From assembly GCA_037447655.1 (NCBI GenBank), contig JBBHKE010002900.1:126001-186000 (forward strand): a DNA stretch of 60,000 nucleotides, in the 5' to 3' direction. The first letter of the stretch is position 1, and each line of letters begins with the position of its first letter. The notes beneath the pieces were generated by a model, which worked only from the letters and a program-made list of their open reading frames with translations, was not told the DNA's origin and did no database searches. Of this stretch, positions 1 through 14,435 are shown piece after piece. The position numbers and the translations under genes are program-made. Source of the DNA: Zygnema cylindricum. Its lineage: Eukaryota; Streptophyta; Zygnematophyceae; Zygnematales; Zygnemataceae.

Positions 1-404
1 ATTTATGGTATGAGTTTGATGGCATATCGAACGATAAAAGATAAGAAAACGAAATCGGGAAGCCATGGCGGAAAATCTACATACTGATGACGTCACATGG
101 TAGGATGACTTTGCTATGTCACAAAACCTTAAGCATCTACAACGTCACAAAAACCTCGACGTCTACAACCGTCGCCGTTTTTGTAGACGTCGCCAATTTT
201 AAGAAGTTTCGTAGTTTCGTAGTCGTCTACATTTCGTTTCGCACTTTGTCGCACATTTTGTAGACGTCTACAATTGTCACGTATTTGAAGTAATGAAGCC
301 GCAAGTAACGATTGACAAAGGAACACTTTGAAAAGTACACCGTAAAATCTGCGCTAAAATCCAAAGTAACATTTCAAAGTTTCAGTTACATGGGGACACG
401 CTCT
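1..404. mobile_element. Partial copy of the GGGT-terminus MITE family (family 2)
   Basis: The right end (about 330-404) carries the same block as the right ends of the two elements at 57571-59135: 'gcgctaaaat', then 'aaagtaa', then a terminus of the form CATGGGGACACGCTCTTA. The interior has repeated 'gtagacgtc' and 'tctacaa' words, also found inside the other copies. The left end is either cut by the window edge or too diverged to see. No coding capacity is visible. The short minus ORF in this stretch looks like a by-product of the repeat. Confidence 0.55.
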
Positions 405-964
405 TAGTACACTTACATTTTTAAGGACACCTGGGCTGTCAAGATTGGTGACATGGACTTAAGTGGATGAAGGAGTCTCCTTTCATCCAAAATTATTGAA
501 TATTAATGAAAAATCGCGTCCCATTGGACGCGAGTTGTATTTTGGGGAATTCTGGCCAATAATACGGAAAAGTAATGCACTAGTTTTTAACTGCTGAAAC
601 GGTTAAAAGCTGTGTTTACTTTGCCATGAGTTCGCACGCATGTGAACCTAAGTTTTTCAACATGTGGATTCTCCCTAATTCGATAGAAACACGACGATAA
701 TAAACTATTGACTTATTATTGGCTGGCTGGATCGTGCAGAGATATTGACGTACCTGTCCGTAATCTCCATTGCCATGTCCTTCAGTTCAGGCAGCCAGTG
801 CCATTTCACATTTTGTAGGATTTTTTGATTTTTTGTTTGTTTCTGTCAGCAGTTCCTTCCGCAGGTCCTGTACTAAATGATATTATTCAAATTGCGCATC
901 GCGTATTCAATTAAATGTCGTGCACGATTCTATATCGTAATGAGATTTAGGCCGACCTTGATAC

Positions 965-1510
965 TACACCGCCAATCGTTATTAGCATTGTGTACGTTAA
1001 TTCCGTCCCGTTTTTTTTTTTATTATTCTCCATTAGCGTAGTTCAGTCTATTTTGTTCTTTACTCTATTTAGGGCTAATTTTTTAGGACCGTACAAAATG
1101 GAAGTACGCCGTAAGTCAATTAGTGTGGTGTACGGACAGAGTCAGACCGTACAAAGATGTACCTTTTTAAGTGAAAAAGTATAATTAATGAGTTTTAGTA
1201 GCCGCGGACCCATGAGAATGTGCGCTCTAAAAACGGGGTCTAATCGGGTTGTCAAATATCACGTTCGCACATATTCGTCCAGCAACCACGTTTCGACTGT
1301 GTGAACGTATGATTTGTGTACGATTTGTCAGATTTTGTACAATTGCCTATATTAGTGTAAGCATGTTTGCGACCGACATTTTTTTTTTCAAAGACCCAAA
1401 TTAGAATTATTAAACAATTAGAATGTACGTTTTTTTTCAAAATTTTCAAATTCTTAATTAGCGTAAACCACGGTAAAGAAACTTCTACGCTAATAACGAT
1501 TGGCGGTGTA
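965..1510. mobile_element. TA-flanked MITE, family 1, with perfect 22-bp inverted ends
   Basis: Bases 967-986 read CACCGCCAATCGTTATTAGC, and the exact reverse complement ends at 1508. Both ends are flanked by TA (965-966 and 1509-1510), so the inverted match covers 22 bp including the TA. The length of 546 bp, the lack of a coding ORF and the TA flanks fit a non-autonomous Tc1/mariner or Stowaway-type element. The interior is AT-rich and shares blocks (for example 'ccgtacaaa' and 'cgttcgcaca') with the copies at 49628-50182 and 59346 onward. No transposase for it is seen in this window. Confidence 0.85.
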
Positions 1511-1774
1511 CAGTACAGTACTGTACTGCACAGTACACTAGAGTACTGTAATGTACTATACCGTACAGTGTATTTCATACATATCGCATCGCTAACTCAA
1601 TACGATATACAAAGCTAATGAAAACAAATTCCAAAAGGACAACGTAAAAAAAAAAAAAACTAATGCCGCCGCTCCGTCCCTGTGCCCTTTTTTGTTGTCA
1701 AACTTTTAGGTGAAGGCCTTAAGATTACTTTTAAGTCTCATTTTTTTTTCTCTTCGGTTTTTCTTTTGCTGTGA

Positions 1775-4520
<2,746 letters not shown>

Positions 4521-5581
4521 AGATTTTGTCATGTAGTGGATGGTTTGTTTGGTTTGAGTGTGGATTGTGGGTTCAATATTTCCATTGACTGATATGGTAA
4601 TTACACGAGAGAGACGCTTATCCTCATATTGAGGGTGAACCGGTTACCTAAGAAATTATATGAATTGCGCGATTACATTCAAAACAAGGGTAAAACCCCG
4701 TTTGTATAATCACCATCAACATGAAAGCCTCATTCTCACTCCAGATTTGCCGTTTTTATTAAGTAAAGAATTGATTTACGGGCTTTGTTCTGTCTAATGT
4801 CTCAACGTGCCAAGTATCTTGCCAAATGCATTTTAATATGTTAATTTTGATGTCTATAGCCTAAGACTGTGACGGGGAATACCAATTAATGTATGAAACA
4901 TTATTTGCCTAAGTTTTGGAGGTAGCTGGCTTCAACTCGACCATTGCTTGGTGGGCCTGAAGTTGCCCATTAATAATTGACATGAAATTCAATGTATCTG
5001 TGAATGCAGTTATTGACTAGTAAACTCAGAGTGTGTTCTTTGTCAATGACTTGGAGCATATTCTAAACAGGAGGTTGGCAATGTTGTCATGTTGTCATGT
5101 GCTGCTTTTAAAAGGAAAGTATTTTTGTTGCACCTTTATGTGCACTCCAGACATTCACACCAGTGTTGCTCCTGATATTGTTCTGAAAGCTAACCAAGGC
5201 TGTTCTCAAGATATGTTCAAGTTTTGAGGTCTTCCGGGCCTTTTGCACATTTCACAGATCCTAGGAAGAGATGAATGAGAAAACACGGCATCAAGTGCCA
5301 GCATTGTACATTTGGTGAAAATATAGTCTCAAGGAGAGCTCGAAGGTATCCATAGCAGGGGAAAACTATAACCGTTTGCTGATTAATTGCTTTTATTTTG
5401 TTTTCAAATTGAATACAACTCCTGCCAGCTATACGGATCTACTTCTAACTTCAGCTTCTATTCATTTCCAGCCAAAAAATCACTTCAATCATTTTAACTC
5501 CATCCATGTTGAATTTCAAACAAAGTGTGGACATGTCCACTTTAGCGATTTTGCTAGCTAACAAAACGTTTTCTGCCAGGA
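4521..5581. other. Intergenic space between convergent DIM1 and RPC3
   Basis: About 1.06 kb between two stop codons that face each other. I see no splice-compatible coding frame, repeat array or transposon terminus. It presumably contains both 3' UTRs and polyadenylation sites. Confidence 0.7.
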
Positions 5582-8500
5582 TTAGAAACACGAAAACAAC
5601 ATGATGGCGTGATCAAGCCGCAACAATGATGTCTCTAAAACTGCGGCTACTCTCCGTATCCTCTCTAACTGCTGTCGCTGAGCTGCGGTGAGTTGAACAG
5701 CAGGCGCCACACCTCCTCCAGAAGTTGGTCGAGGCTCCAACAATGTGAGAACCTGTACAGCACAAAAACAACACCGTTGAACACCTTGTTCACAACAATC
5801 GCCGTTTTGGATTTTAGCTGCGCTTGCCCAATATTTACCTAGAAAGCCAGACATTGACCGAGAAAGTCCGATTTAAGTGAGCTCAAAAGTATTGTTATCT
5901 CAAAATTTAACTCATAATTAGTAATTTTGTGCAAAATGTTTTTGCAACTTCAAGGAGGAAAGGCCGTATTGCATTACGAAAAACAGCCAAAAAATCTTGT
6001 ATTTCTATTTCGTCAATGTCATCAGGTACCAAATTCTTCGTGTATGAGTAGCAAAATTGTTAAAAAATGGACCCGGTAGTATTTTTAAATCGTATAATCA
6101 TTCACAAATTGTTCAAATCCCAAACTTCTAGAAGTATCTCATGAGATATGTGCTTGTCTCTGCAAATAGTACACAGACTTTACAAGCAAACATCTGTCTT
6201 TCCTTCCCTTTTTTCTTCCCTTTTTTTTTCCCTCTTTCCTGTCCCTCACCGATTTCTGAACCATGTCAGTGAAAATGCTGTTTAACTTACAAAAACTTTA
6301 GTAAATGATGAAGGTAGAGCAAATCTGTTTTTCCCTCCCTCTTTCTTGTCTCCAAGAAAGAGGGAAGGAACCTATTTCCGAACCATATCTGTTGAAATGA
6401 AATTTTTTCTTTGACTTTTTTGCTTTACCGGAGCACGAAAATCTTAGTACACGGCGAATTCTTAGAGTTGAGCAAGTCGGATATTAACTGAGGAAGCATG
6501 ATATTAACTGAGCAAAGTAAGTCCAATATTAATTCAGCAAGCCCAACATTAACCGAGCAAGTCCGGTGTTAACTGGGTTAAATCCGATATTAAGTGAGCA
6601 AGTAAGTCCAATATGAACTAAACAAGCTCTTAACCAGCCGTGCTTGTAGTTTTTCAGCTTTGGCCATGCCACCCCTTTTGTACCCCTGGACTCAGATGGT
6701 TTACCATCGTGCTTTTTAATTCAGTCTGTTGTTTCTTAACCAGGCCAGTACAATATTAACTGAGTCAGTCCGACACAGAGCAAGTCCAAAAGAATAAGTC
6801 TGATATTAACTGAGCAAGCAAGTCCGATATTAAATTAGCAAACCCGAGATCAACGGAGCAAGTCCAATATTAACTAAGTTTGATATTATCTGAGCAATCT
6901 ATTAATCAAGCAAGTACGATATTAACTTAGTCGAATATTAACGGAGCAAATAAGTCCATTCTTAACTCAGCAAGCTCGATATTAACAAAGCAAGTCCACT
7001 ATTAACTAAGTCCAGAATAAACCGAGGAAGAAAATTCAGTATTAATTGAGCAAGTAAGTACGATATTAACTGAGTAAGTCCGACATTAACCGAGCAAGTC
7101 CGATATTAACTGAGCAAGTCTGATGTTAACTGAGCAAGTCCATTTGAACATTTAAAAACTGTGTCGCTACCTGTCAACTCACCTCCTGCTCTTTCTCCAT
7201 CTCATGTTTGAGACGCTGTCTTAAATTTGATGCCGCGTGGCACATATGGTCTAACAGATTGCGTTTTACTCCTGGCAAAGAAACTCGCCACAAGTAGAAG
7301 GTACGAGATGGGGCATGTTCTGCTGTTTTTGCAACTTCCTGGCACACATACAAGCAAGAAAATTTCTCATCCACCTTTTAAACCAACTTTCATTGCTATT
7401 GCTTTAAAATCAGAAAATCGCATCATTTAGAGTGTTTGCAAGCCACTACGTCACGCAACACAATCGTAGTGTTTATTCTACTTTCACATTAACACTAACA
7501 ATTGTTTTACTCCAACAGAAATAAACGACGTAGAGTCCAACAACTTGCCGGGACATTCATCACCATAATAAGTACGGACCGTACCGATTTGAGGTGCGCA
7601 TTATTGCCCAGTGTGATTGCTTTAGTATGAACAAAACCCAAAATCTGCTAACAAAATAAGGTCAACACAGGCCATTCATTTTTGTGTACACAGTTTGGTT
7701 TGGACCATAAAACCACACTACTTTATGGTGAGAAGGTATGCTCTTCAGAAACTGGCAAACTTCTAGTCAACGTGGTTTACCTGCAAAGTCACATAGTCGT
7801 CCTTCAACATTTTGTAAAGAAGCTCTCGTGAGTCTTTGAGAGGAATCATGGCCATCTCTCCAATCTGCCCTCCAAAACATCTCAGCCAAACACTTCCTTT
7901 TATTCTATGAAGGCTTGATTGTGAGGAAATAGAACATAAAGACCATCTGCTTTTGGGCGGAAATAATCAAAGAGTGTAAAGAAATCTCAAAAGCAAATTG
8001 AAGCTTTGCTTGGCATATTTGAACTGTGAAAGACAACAGAAGAGCATTGAGAGTGAGCAACGACTAGCCTGTGTTTCTTTATAAAACAGAGAGGGCTGCC
8101 TTTCCAGAAAATAAATGTTGCATATAAGATGCATTTTTCTTCCATTGTATAGTTTTCAAACAAATCTCTGATTGAAGGTGAAGGAGTTTGAGTGTGCCAA
8201 CAGACTTCTTTATGCCACAGTCAAAAGCCCATCCAAACTCCTTTAAAACGAAAAAAGAAAGTGAACTAAATTTTCAGTAACCAGGAACTTTTCGTATAAT
8301 CACTTTCTTGCTAATTGGCAATCAAAATATGTACCAAAAATGTAAAATACCGTCTTTCGTGGGTGGATCCTTAATAAAATGGAAAAACAAAACTCAAAAA
8401 CCCATAGCATGACTAGAATTTGAAACTGGGCAAAAATTGCAAAAAACGATATAGATACTATTCTTGCAAAAATACAAGGGGAAGTACACAGAAAGACGAG

Positions 8501-11500
8501 AGGCAAAAAGAGAGGACAAGATGTGAAACTATTTTTAAAAAGAAAGTAAATTAAGAAAAAAAAAAAAAAACTTATCTTTTGAGCCTACCTGTTTTTGTTC
8601 AAGCTGTCGTTTCATGAGCAGTAAACGGAAAATTCGACAACCAGCTGCCCCAAATCTTTGAGAAATGACTGCCTCTATCTGAAAATCCTCAAACATCAAA
8701 AGACAAATAAATTTAAAAAAATGGAAAATAAACAAAGCGTATATTTGGTTTCCCTCATCAATCAGATCGAAGCCAAACCAGGAGGCTTAAAAATGGCCAA
8801 ACCGCATTCACATGTTACGGCAAAACCCATTTATTTACGATCTAAACATTAAAAGATGGAAGAATCCCATAGACAAAAGAGAACATACTTGAAAATGAAT
8901 GAAACTCATAGACGAAGGATGAAGGAAAGAAACAAATAAATGATGAGCACATCAGTTTAGTAGTGGGATTTCACTTACCTCACGACACTTCACCACCTCT
9001 ATAATCTTCTGCATATCTGGAACTCCGTTAAGGAATTACTTTGAAACCCTTTCCTCTCTGGAAAACAAGGATATGTCATGCCAGAGGGCTTGTAACTTCC
9101 AAAAGTCAAAATGCTTTGACTTTGGAGTATTCATTCAATAAACACGCAAAGAATACATACTTACCACATTGTTCCTTTGCGAAATTTTGACACTTAAATG
9201 CTCCACACATATCGACATGATCCCATAGACTCCCTCATCCTACATGAAACCACACTCATCTCATATTCCCTTACATTCTGACTCCTTTGGCTTTCTTCTC
9301 GTGTAAAACCTCACACATGACTTTAACTCTTCTAAGTGTCGACACCAGTATCCTGATTTATCCAGTCATACCAATCTCTATCCTCTCCCATTCTCGATTC
9401 CCATTCATCTCACTCTCTACAATCTCTCTATTCCCAATCTATAATCTCACTCTATAATCTGGACATAGTCTATATTGAAGGATACTGACAAAGAACTGGG
9501 AGCCTCCATCAGTTGACCGTTGGACAGGAGCAGTCGAATCACTGGATAACTGTTGAAGTGCCAAACGAACTCGATCCATTCCTATGGAATACCCTTCCGG
9601 ATCCGACCTTACTGCTTGTGCTATTGCTTCCAAAGACATTGAAGCTGTTCTATCAAACAACCCAAACCCAATCTGGAAGCCGTCAGAACTGGACAAAACA
9701 TCCTAGATATTTGGCCTACTTACCATCACTAGTGTGGTCCATACTATCCATGAAACAAGTCTATACTAGTTTATTATTCATCTTTTAAGTGAACTAGAAC
9801 ATCATATTTCATATAGAAACATGGGTCGTGCGGAATGTACTAATTGTGGGAATCATACAAAACTTAGAAAGAAATAGCATTTTATGTCAATTACAAACTT
9901 GCTAATACACATTTGCTATTGCAATTAAACATCTACCACAAAATACACACATTCAGTCAGCACCAGTCAATACGTTTCTCCCATCTGCAATCCGTTAGTA
10001 CGGGTGCAACAACCTTACAAGTGAAGATCATAGAAAGGTCACGAAAGAAAGATGGGAAGGTGGGCAAAACCTGACGAGGGTTGGCGAACAGAAGCCTCTT
10101 GTAGTCTCGTATGTTTCAGAATCGCTCCCACGACAATTCCCGCAGGTCCATCAAATCGCTCTTTGATTTGTGCCACACATGCCTGCAAATTCCCCCCTAG
10201 ATTGAGGAAGAAACTCCACTGTAACGAATCCCGTCCTCTGAACTAAATCCATTCTATGAAGTGCAATTATATTGGTGCATGGAGGTCAGTCTGGCTCACT
10301 GGAACTAAACTTTCTTGAGTCATAGATAATATATATAGCTATTTAATTTAATATATATTTTGTCCATAACTCTACACACCTATGCTTGAGGAAGTGAAGC
10401 TTACCTTGTAAACTGCAATTAAAGAATAATGAACTGTTCTAGTGGGAGTATAAAACTGCGTGCAACACTAGTAAACAGAGGAAATCTCATTCTTCTCTTG
10501 CGTCTGCATTGAAGATAACTTTCGTAAATAGAACTATAATTTCGAATTATGGATTCTGCAAAGTTAAAGGCGGTTTCAAGTCAAATCAGCTGGTCACTGA
10601 GCATAAACAGCCTTCTATTTCTGTGAAATGGGGAACCATAACAACTTGAATAATCACATATGGTAGAATCTATTCGAAAAACCTACCCGATCTAGTTGTG
10701 GACCGAGAAACATGTTTTCATGACTATAATAAGTAACAATGAGAACTCACTTCATGGCGGAAATGTCGCAGAAACTCTTCATAATTGACTCTCCATAAAA
10801 CTTCCTTCACCTCCACGTTGCTGTCAACAAGAGGACTGTCATTCCTCTTTCTCTATATTCCCACACAATTGATATCCACATTTTGTCAGCATTTCACAGC
10901 CTCCAACAATTCTTCCATTATATCTCTGAATTACAATTAATGTCTAAAGAATAAACTCTCCAGAGTCTTGTATTGGGTGTCACCTTAGCTCCAACTTGCC
11001 CGTTACTGCTCGGTTCTTGGAGACCATCTGAAGGATCCATATCATCCAGTGCAACTACAGATGGTGGGAGACGGAAACGATCGGCGTCAGGTGCCTGAGC
11101 AGCCAATAAAATTCTGTCGACTTCCGAGTTGAAATATCCCTCTGCTTCCAACGAACCTTTGTTTCTCTGCCGCCCTGTCCCCACCCATCTGTCATTACAC
11201 CATACTGCTTGACAAAACATGCCCAAACTTACAGCAATTAAAGTCCAGTGTGGAGGAACATGACAGCTACTAGCTGAAGTTCACATGACATAACACTCGA
11301 GATAATACCAATCGCTCAAGCATCACATACTGGAATATAGATAATCTGTCTAAAGATCAGTTTCCTGCTCATAAACCTGCAAATTATTAAGCTATAAAGG
11401 CTGGAACTACTCACACTTCCTCCACGCAAACCCTTTTTGATAGTGTCTGATATGAGACGAGCCCCGACAATTGGTTCGGGAATTGGACATCGCTCCACGT

Positions 11501-14047
11501 ATTGCCCTCGTACCAAACTTGAAAGGGCGCGTTTCACTGCCCTTCCTATTTCTGCCTCTGCTGTATTCCCAACCCAAGAAAAGTTCCAAATAAAAATCTC
11601 CTCTATCGAAGTCACTCCTTCCAAAAATGACTGCCAGGTCCCAATGTAACCCGAAAAGGGGAGTCCACAGCCAACTTAAACAATGACAATTGCAAAGCAA
11701 AGTGAAAAGCCCTCTTCTGATTCTTACAATTGTTTGCGTGTGCCATGGCTCTCTGGAGAAGCTGTTCAATAGACAAACGTCCATGTTCAAGAAGTCCTTG
11801 GAGAAGAGCTTCCGCCTACATATGTTCAGTGAGGAGTTTACTCACAAGGATTAGAAAGACGAAGGGATTGCATTCTGGCATCTGATCACAACTGCAGTTA
11901 TCGAATTCAGACAATGTTTCACTACATCATTTGAATGATAACAACAGATAGTTTGATTGAGCACCAGTACAACTACATGCTATAAACTGCTTCAGACATA
12001 AAACACTCTTGGGTCGACACTTATGTCCAATTGACTTACATCAGGATCTTTCCTTTGCCATATGTTTGAAAAATGGGCTCATCAATGATATCCCACCTAT
12101 CCTCTGTTATCATTACTTCACAATTTTGCTCGTCAAAGTAAAGCACTAGACGCTATTTAGAATACCCATTTAACCAATGGAACAAGTTAAACCACAACAT
12201 ACTGCAACATTCACTTCTCCAATGAGCACTTTAAAAGTCCTTGGCGCACAGCGTCAGCCATTGCCCAAGTTTATGGATTGTCTAGTATGTACCAAAGGTT
12301 GTCCAAATAGTCCCAAGGCGCTTTGGTCATTGACAGGGTGAAAATTTTCAATGAATTACAACCATGGGCCAGTCCGAAGGCTAATTTCATAAAAGATTCT
12401 TTGCTATTCCTCAAAAGACGAACATCTTACACTAGAAATACTGTGTGCCTCGCCGTGCACACAATTTGCCTCACATCTCAAATTTTATCATCAAAAGCTA
12501 ATACAACAATTTTTGCATCTTATATAGCAGTCTCCAGGGCAATTTTTGGCATCATTTTCGACATGGACTCATTACGGAACTTTTCCACCGAGCAAAGTAC
12601 AGACTCTGGATCTCAACAATGAGTAAGTGTCCCGAAAAAGAACCATAGCACACAATCACTTGGGTTTTAAGTACAGGGGTAATTTGATGTGAATATCAGG
12701 AAGGTCAATGGAATTACACCCCTTGTTCAAGACTCTCGCAAATGGGATTTTAAGCATATGAGTGATTTGACGTTGAGGTTAAGAAGAATGATTGGAATTA
12801 CACCTCTTCTCCAAGAGTCTCGCGAATGTGCATCATAAATTTGGGAAACCGTAACCGTTGCAAAGTATTATCCACTAAGGCAACGTATTGTGTTTGGCTC
12901 CTAGCAAGAGGTTGGTTTGCTGCAGTTGTAAAGCAAAACAAAACAGGCCATCAGAAACTGACATTGTCATAAAACAATCTGACATTTGACGCTCATGTGC
13001 CAGACAGCTACTGCTCTCCCCTCAATGATAGGGAGACCGTGAATCATTATTATCGCCAAAAAATTACTAACGTGGGGTTTATTGTGTTATTAATTCTAAT
13101 TCAGTTCCGTATGGCGTGAACCGTTTAAACAATTAGCGTTAAAAATATTTATATAGTGTCATTAATACTATCTTAAGTTTTGGGGCACTGATAAAGTGTC
13201 ATTGATGCTAATAGCGATATATAGCGTACATTGTCGCTATTAGTGCAAAGGAATTACTAGTACAAATCTGGAATTAGAATGTACATTATTCATACAGCAT
13301 AGGAAGATAGTCTACTCCCTCAAATAGTGTTATTAACACTATTTTGTGATTTTTGGTCAGAAACTGCTGCAATCGAATTAGTGTTAATAACACTAATACC
13401 GATGGGCAGTGTAAATAGCTATGAAGGTCGACAAAAAACGATTCGACGGATTTGTCTCACTCTATCAGGCAAGAAGAATCCATTTATGCACAAAGTAAGA
13501 ATCGAAAAAAAAAAAAAACTTGAATTCTGTATATGTTTGCAAATTGCTTGAGCGGAGGACTAGAGAAAAATACAACTAAAATATTTATGTAGGAATAACA
13601 AAAAGATACTTACGGTCAGCCTCAGTACGAAAAGCTTGCACACAATTGTGTTGTGTGAGGACCAGAAGACAGTTCTTCAGTTGGGAGGGAGGATGCTTTG
13701 CCTGACGTCCAATATCCGCCAAAGGTTGCTGCCCTCGGTAGACAAGGATTTTAAAAACTTTCTGCATTTCCATGACTTCAATTCAGTTCAGTATCAGACC
13801 AGCATTGGCAAACAAACTACAGTTATTTGAGAAATGTAGACACAGGCTGGTCTACGGTGGCCAAATACAGGATTGAACGGAGATGCTGGGCGTTTAGTCA
13901 ATTCAAATGCAAATTTCCCTGCTTAAAATGACGGAATTCTTGATGCAAGTTATAAATTGTTTCTGGTTTCAGCTGTACCTCCACAGACTCGCCAAAGTGC
14001 TCAAATACGACCTCACAGGCAAGCTTTCGGCCATAGCGAGTAGGCAT
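5582..14047 (-). CDS. POLR3C: RPC3 / POLR3C: RNA polymerase III subunit (C82 family)
   Basis: Fourteen minus-strand exons join in phase to 553 aa, close to the 534 aa of human POLR3C: 14047-13979, 13761-13614, 12919-12804, 11815-11728, 11560-11415, 11166-10984, 10852-10751, 10182-10071, 9644-9486, 9016-8979, 8678-8589, 7864-7781, 7338-7183 and 5752-5582. RPC3 is part of the Pol III RPC3-RPC6-RPC7 heterotrimer needed for initiation in the nucleus. Family blocks seen in order are EHFGESVE, a winged-helix LVLTQHN, RLRFPKFMMH, the LLEHGRL to YVERCP block, LWRVNYEEFLRHFRHE, QRFGAAGCRIFRLLL, MIPLKDSRELLYKML, HAPSRTFYLWRV and a C-terminal coiled coil. The exon 5/6 junction is the least certain; one alternative adds about 20 residues. 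The gene is divergent from the GGT-like gene. Confidence 0.93.
6466..7150. repeat. 20-bp minisatellite in the last RPC3 intron
   Basis: Many copies of a unit close to GAGCAAGTCCGATATTAACT run head to tail, with insertions of 4-20 bp (for example 'aagtaagt') and one unrelated gap at about 6640-6745. Single degenerate units reach back to about 5860. The array lies inside the intron 5753-7182 of RPC3. The units differ enough for the array to be old. Confidence 0.88.
13030..13413. mobile_element. Degenerate family 1 MITE in RPC3 intron 2
   Basis: The right end reads CACTAATACCGATGGGCAGTG followed by TA, matching the family 1 terminus with a few changes. The left end near 13032 (accgtgaatcattatta) is a weaker inverted partner. 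The interior repeats 'gtgttattaa(c)acta' words typical of the family. It lies within the intron 12920-13613. Its boundaries are approximate. Confidence 0.45.
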
Positions 14048-14435
14048 GGCCAGCAGATGGCGACCGTACGGACGCCAAAGCCCAAGCCTAATCTCGCCTT
14101 TCCTCTTCCTTCCTCTTAGAGCTTGATGTGCAGTGTGCTACACCATTACAGGTTCATTCAAATCCTTTCGATAATGACAGCATGGTATTCAGTACGAATA
14201 GTGCGAATGCCGCTTCTTCGTTTGCTTCGGGAAAAATAATCGGTGAACCTTCATTGATGTGTCGCTGCCGAAGAATATCCGCGCTTTTGACTCATTCGCT
14301 GGCTACCAGAGATAGCGTTCGCACGTTTCGCACGTTGTTTTCGCACTTTTGATCTATGGTACCAGACGCTCATTTGAAGCATTTGAAGAATTTGAAGCAT
14401 TTGAAGAATTTGACGCTGACGTAGCATCGGCAGCC
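14048..14435. promoter_or_regulatory. Divergent promoter between RPC3 and the GGT-like gene
   Basis: Only 388 bp separate the two start codons, so the genes probably share a bidirectional promoter. The word TTCGCAC occurs three times close together (14318, 14327, 14340), twice as TTCGCACG. A direct repeat built from 'gaagcatttgaagaatt' lies at about 14378-14412, just upstream of the GGT-like ATG. I see no clear TATA box. Assignment of the words as factor sites is inference. Confidence 0.5.
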
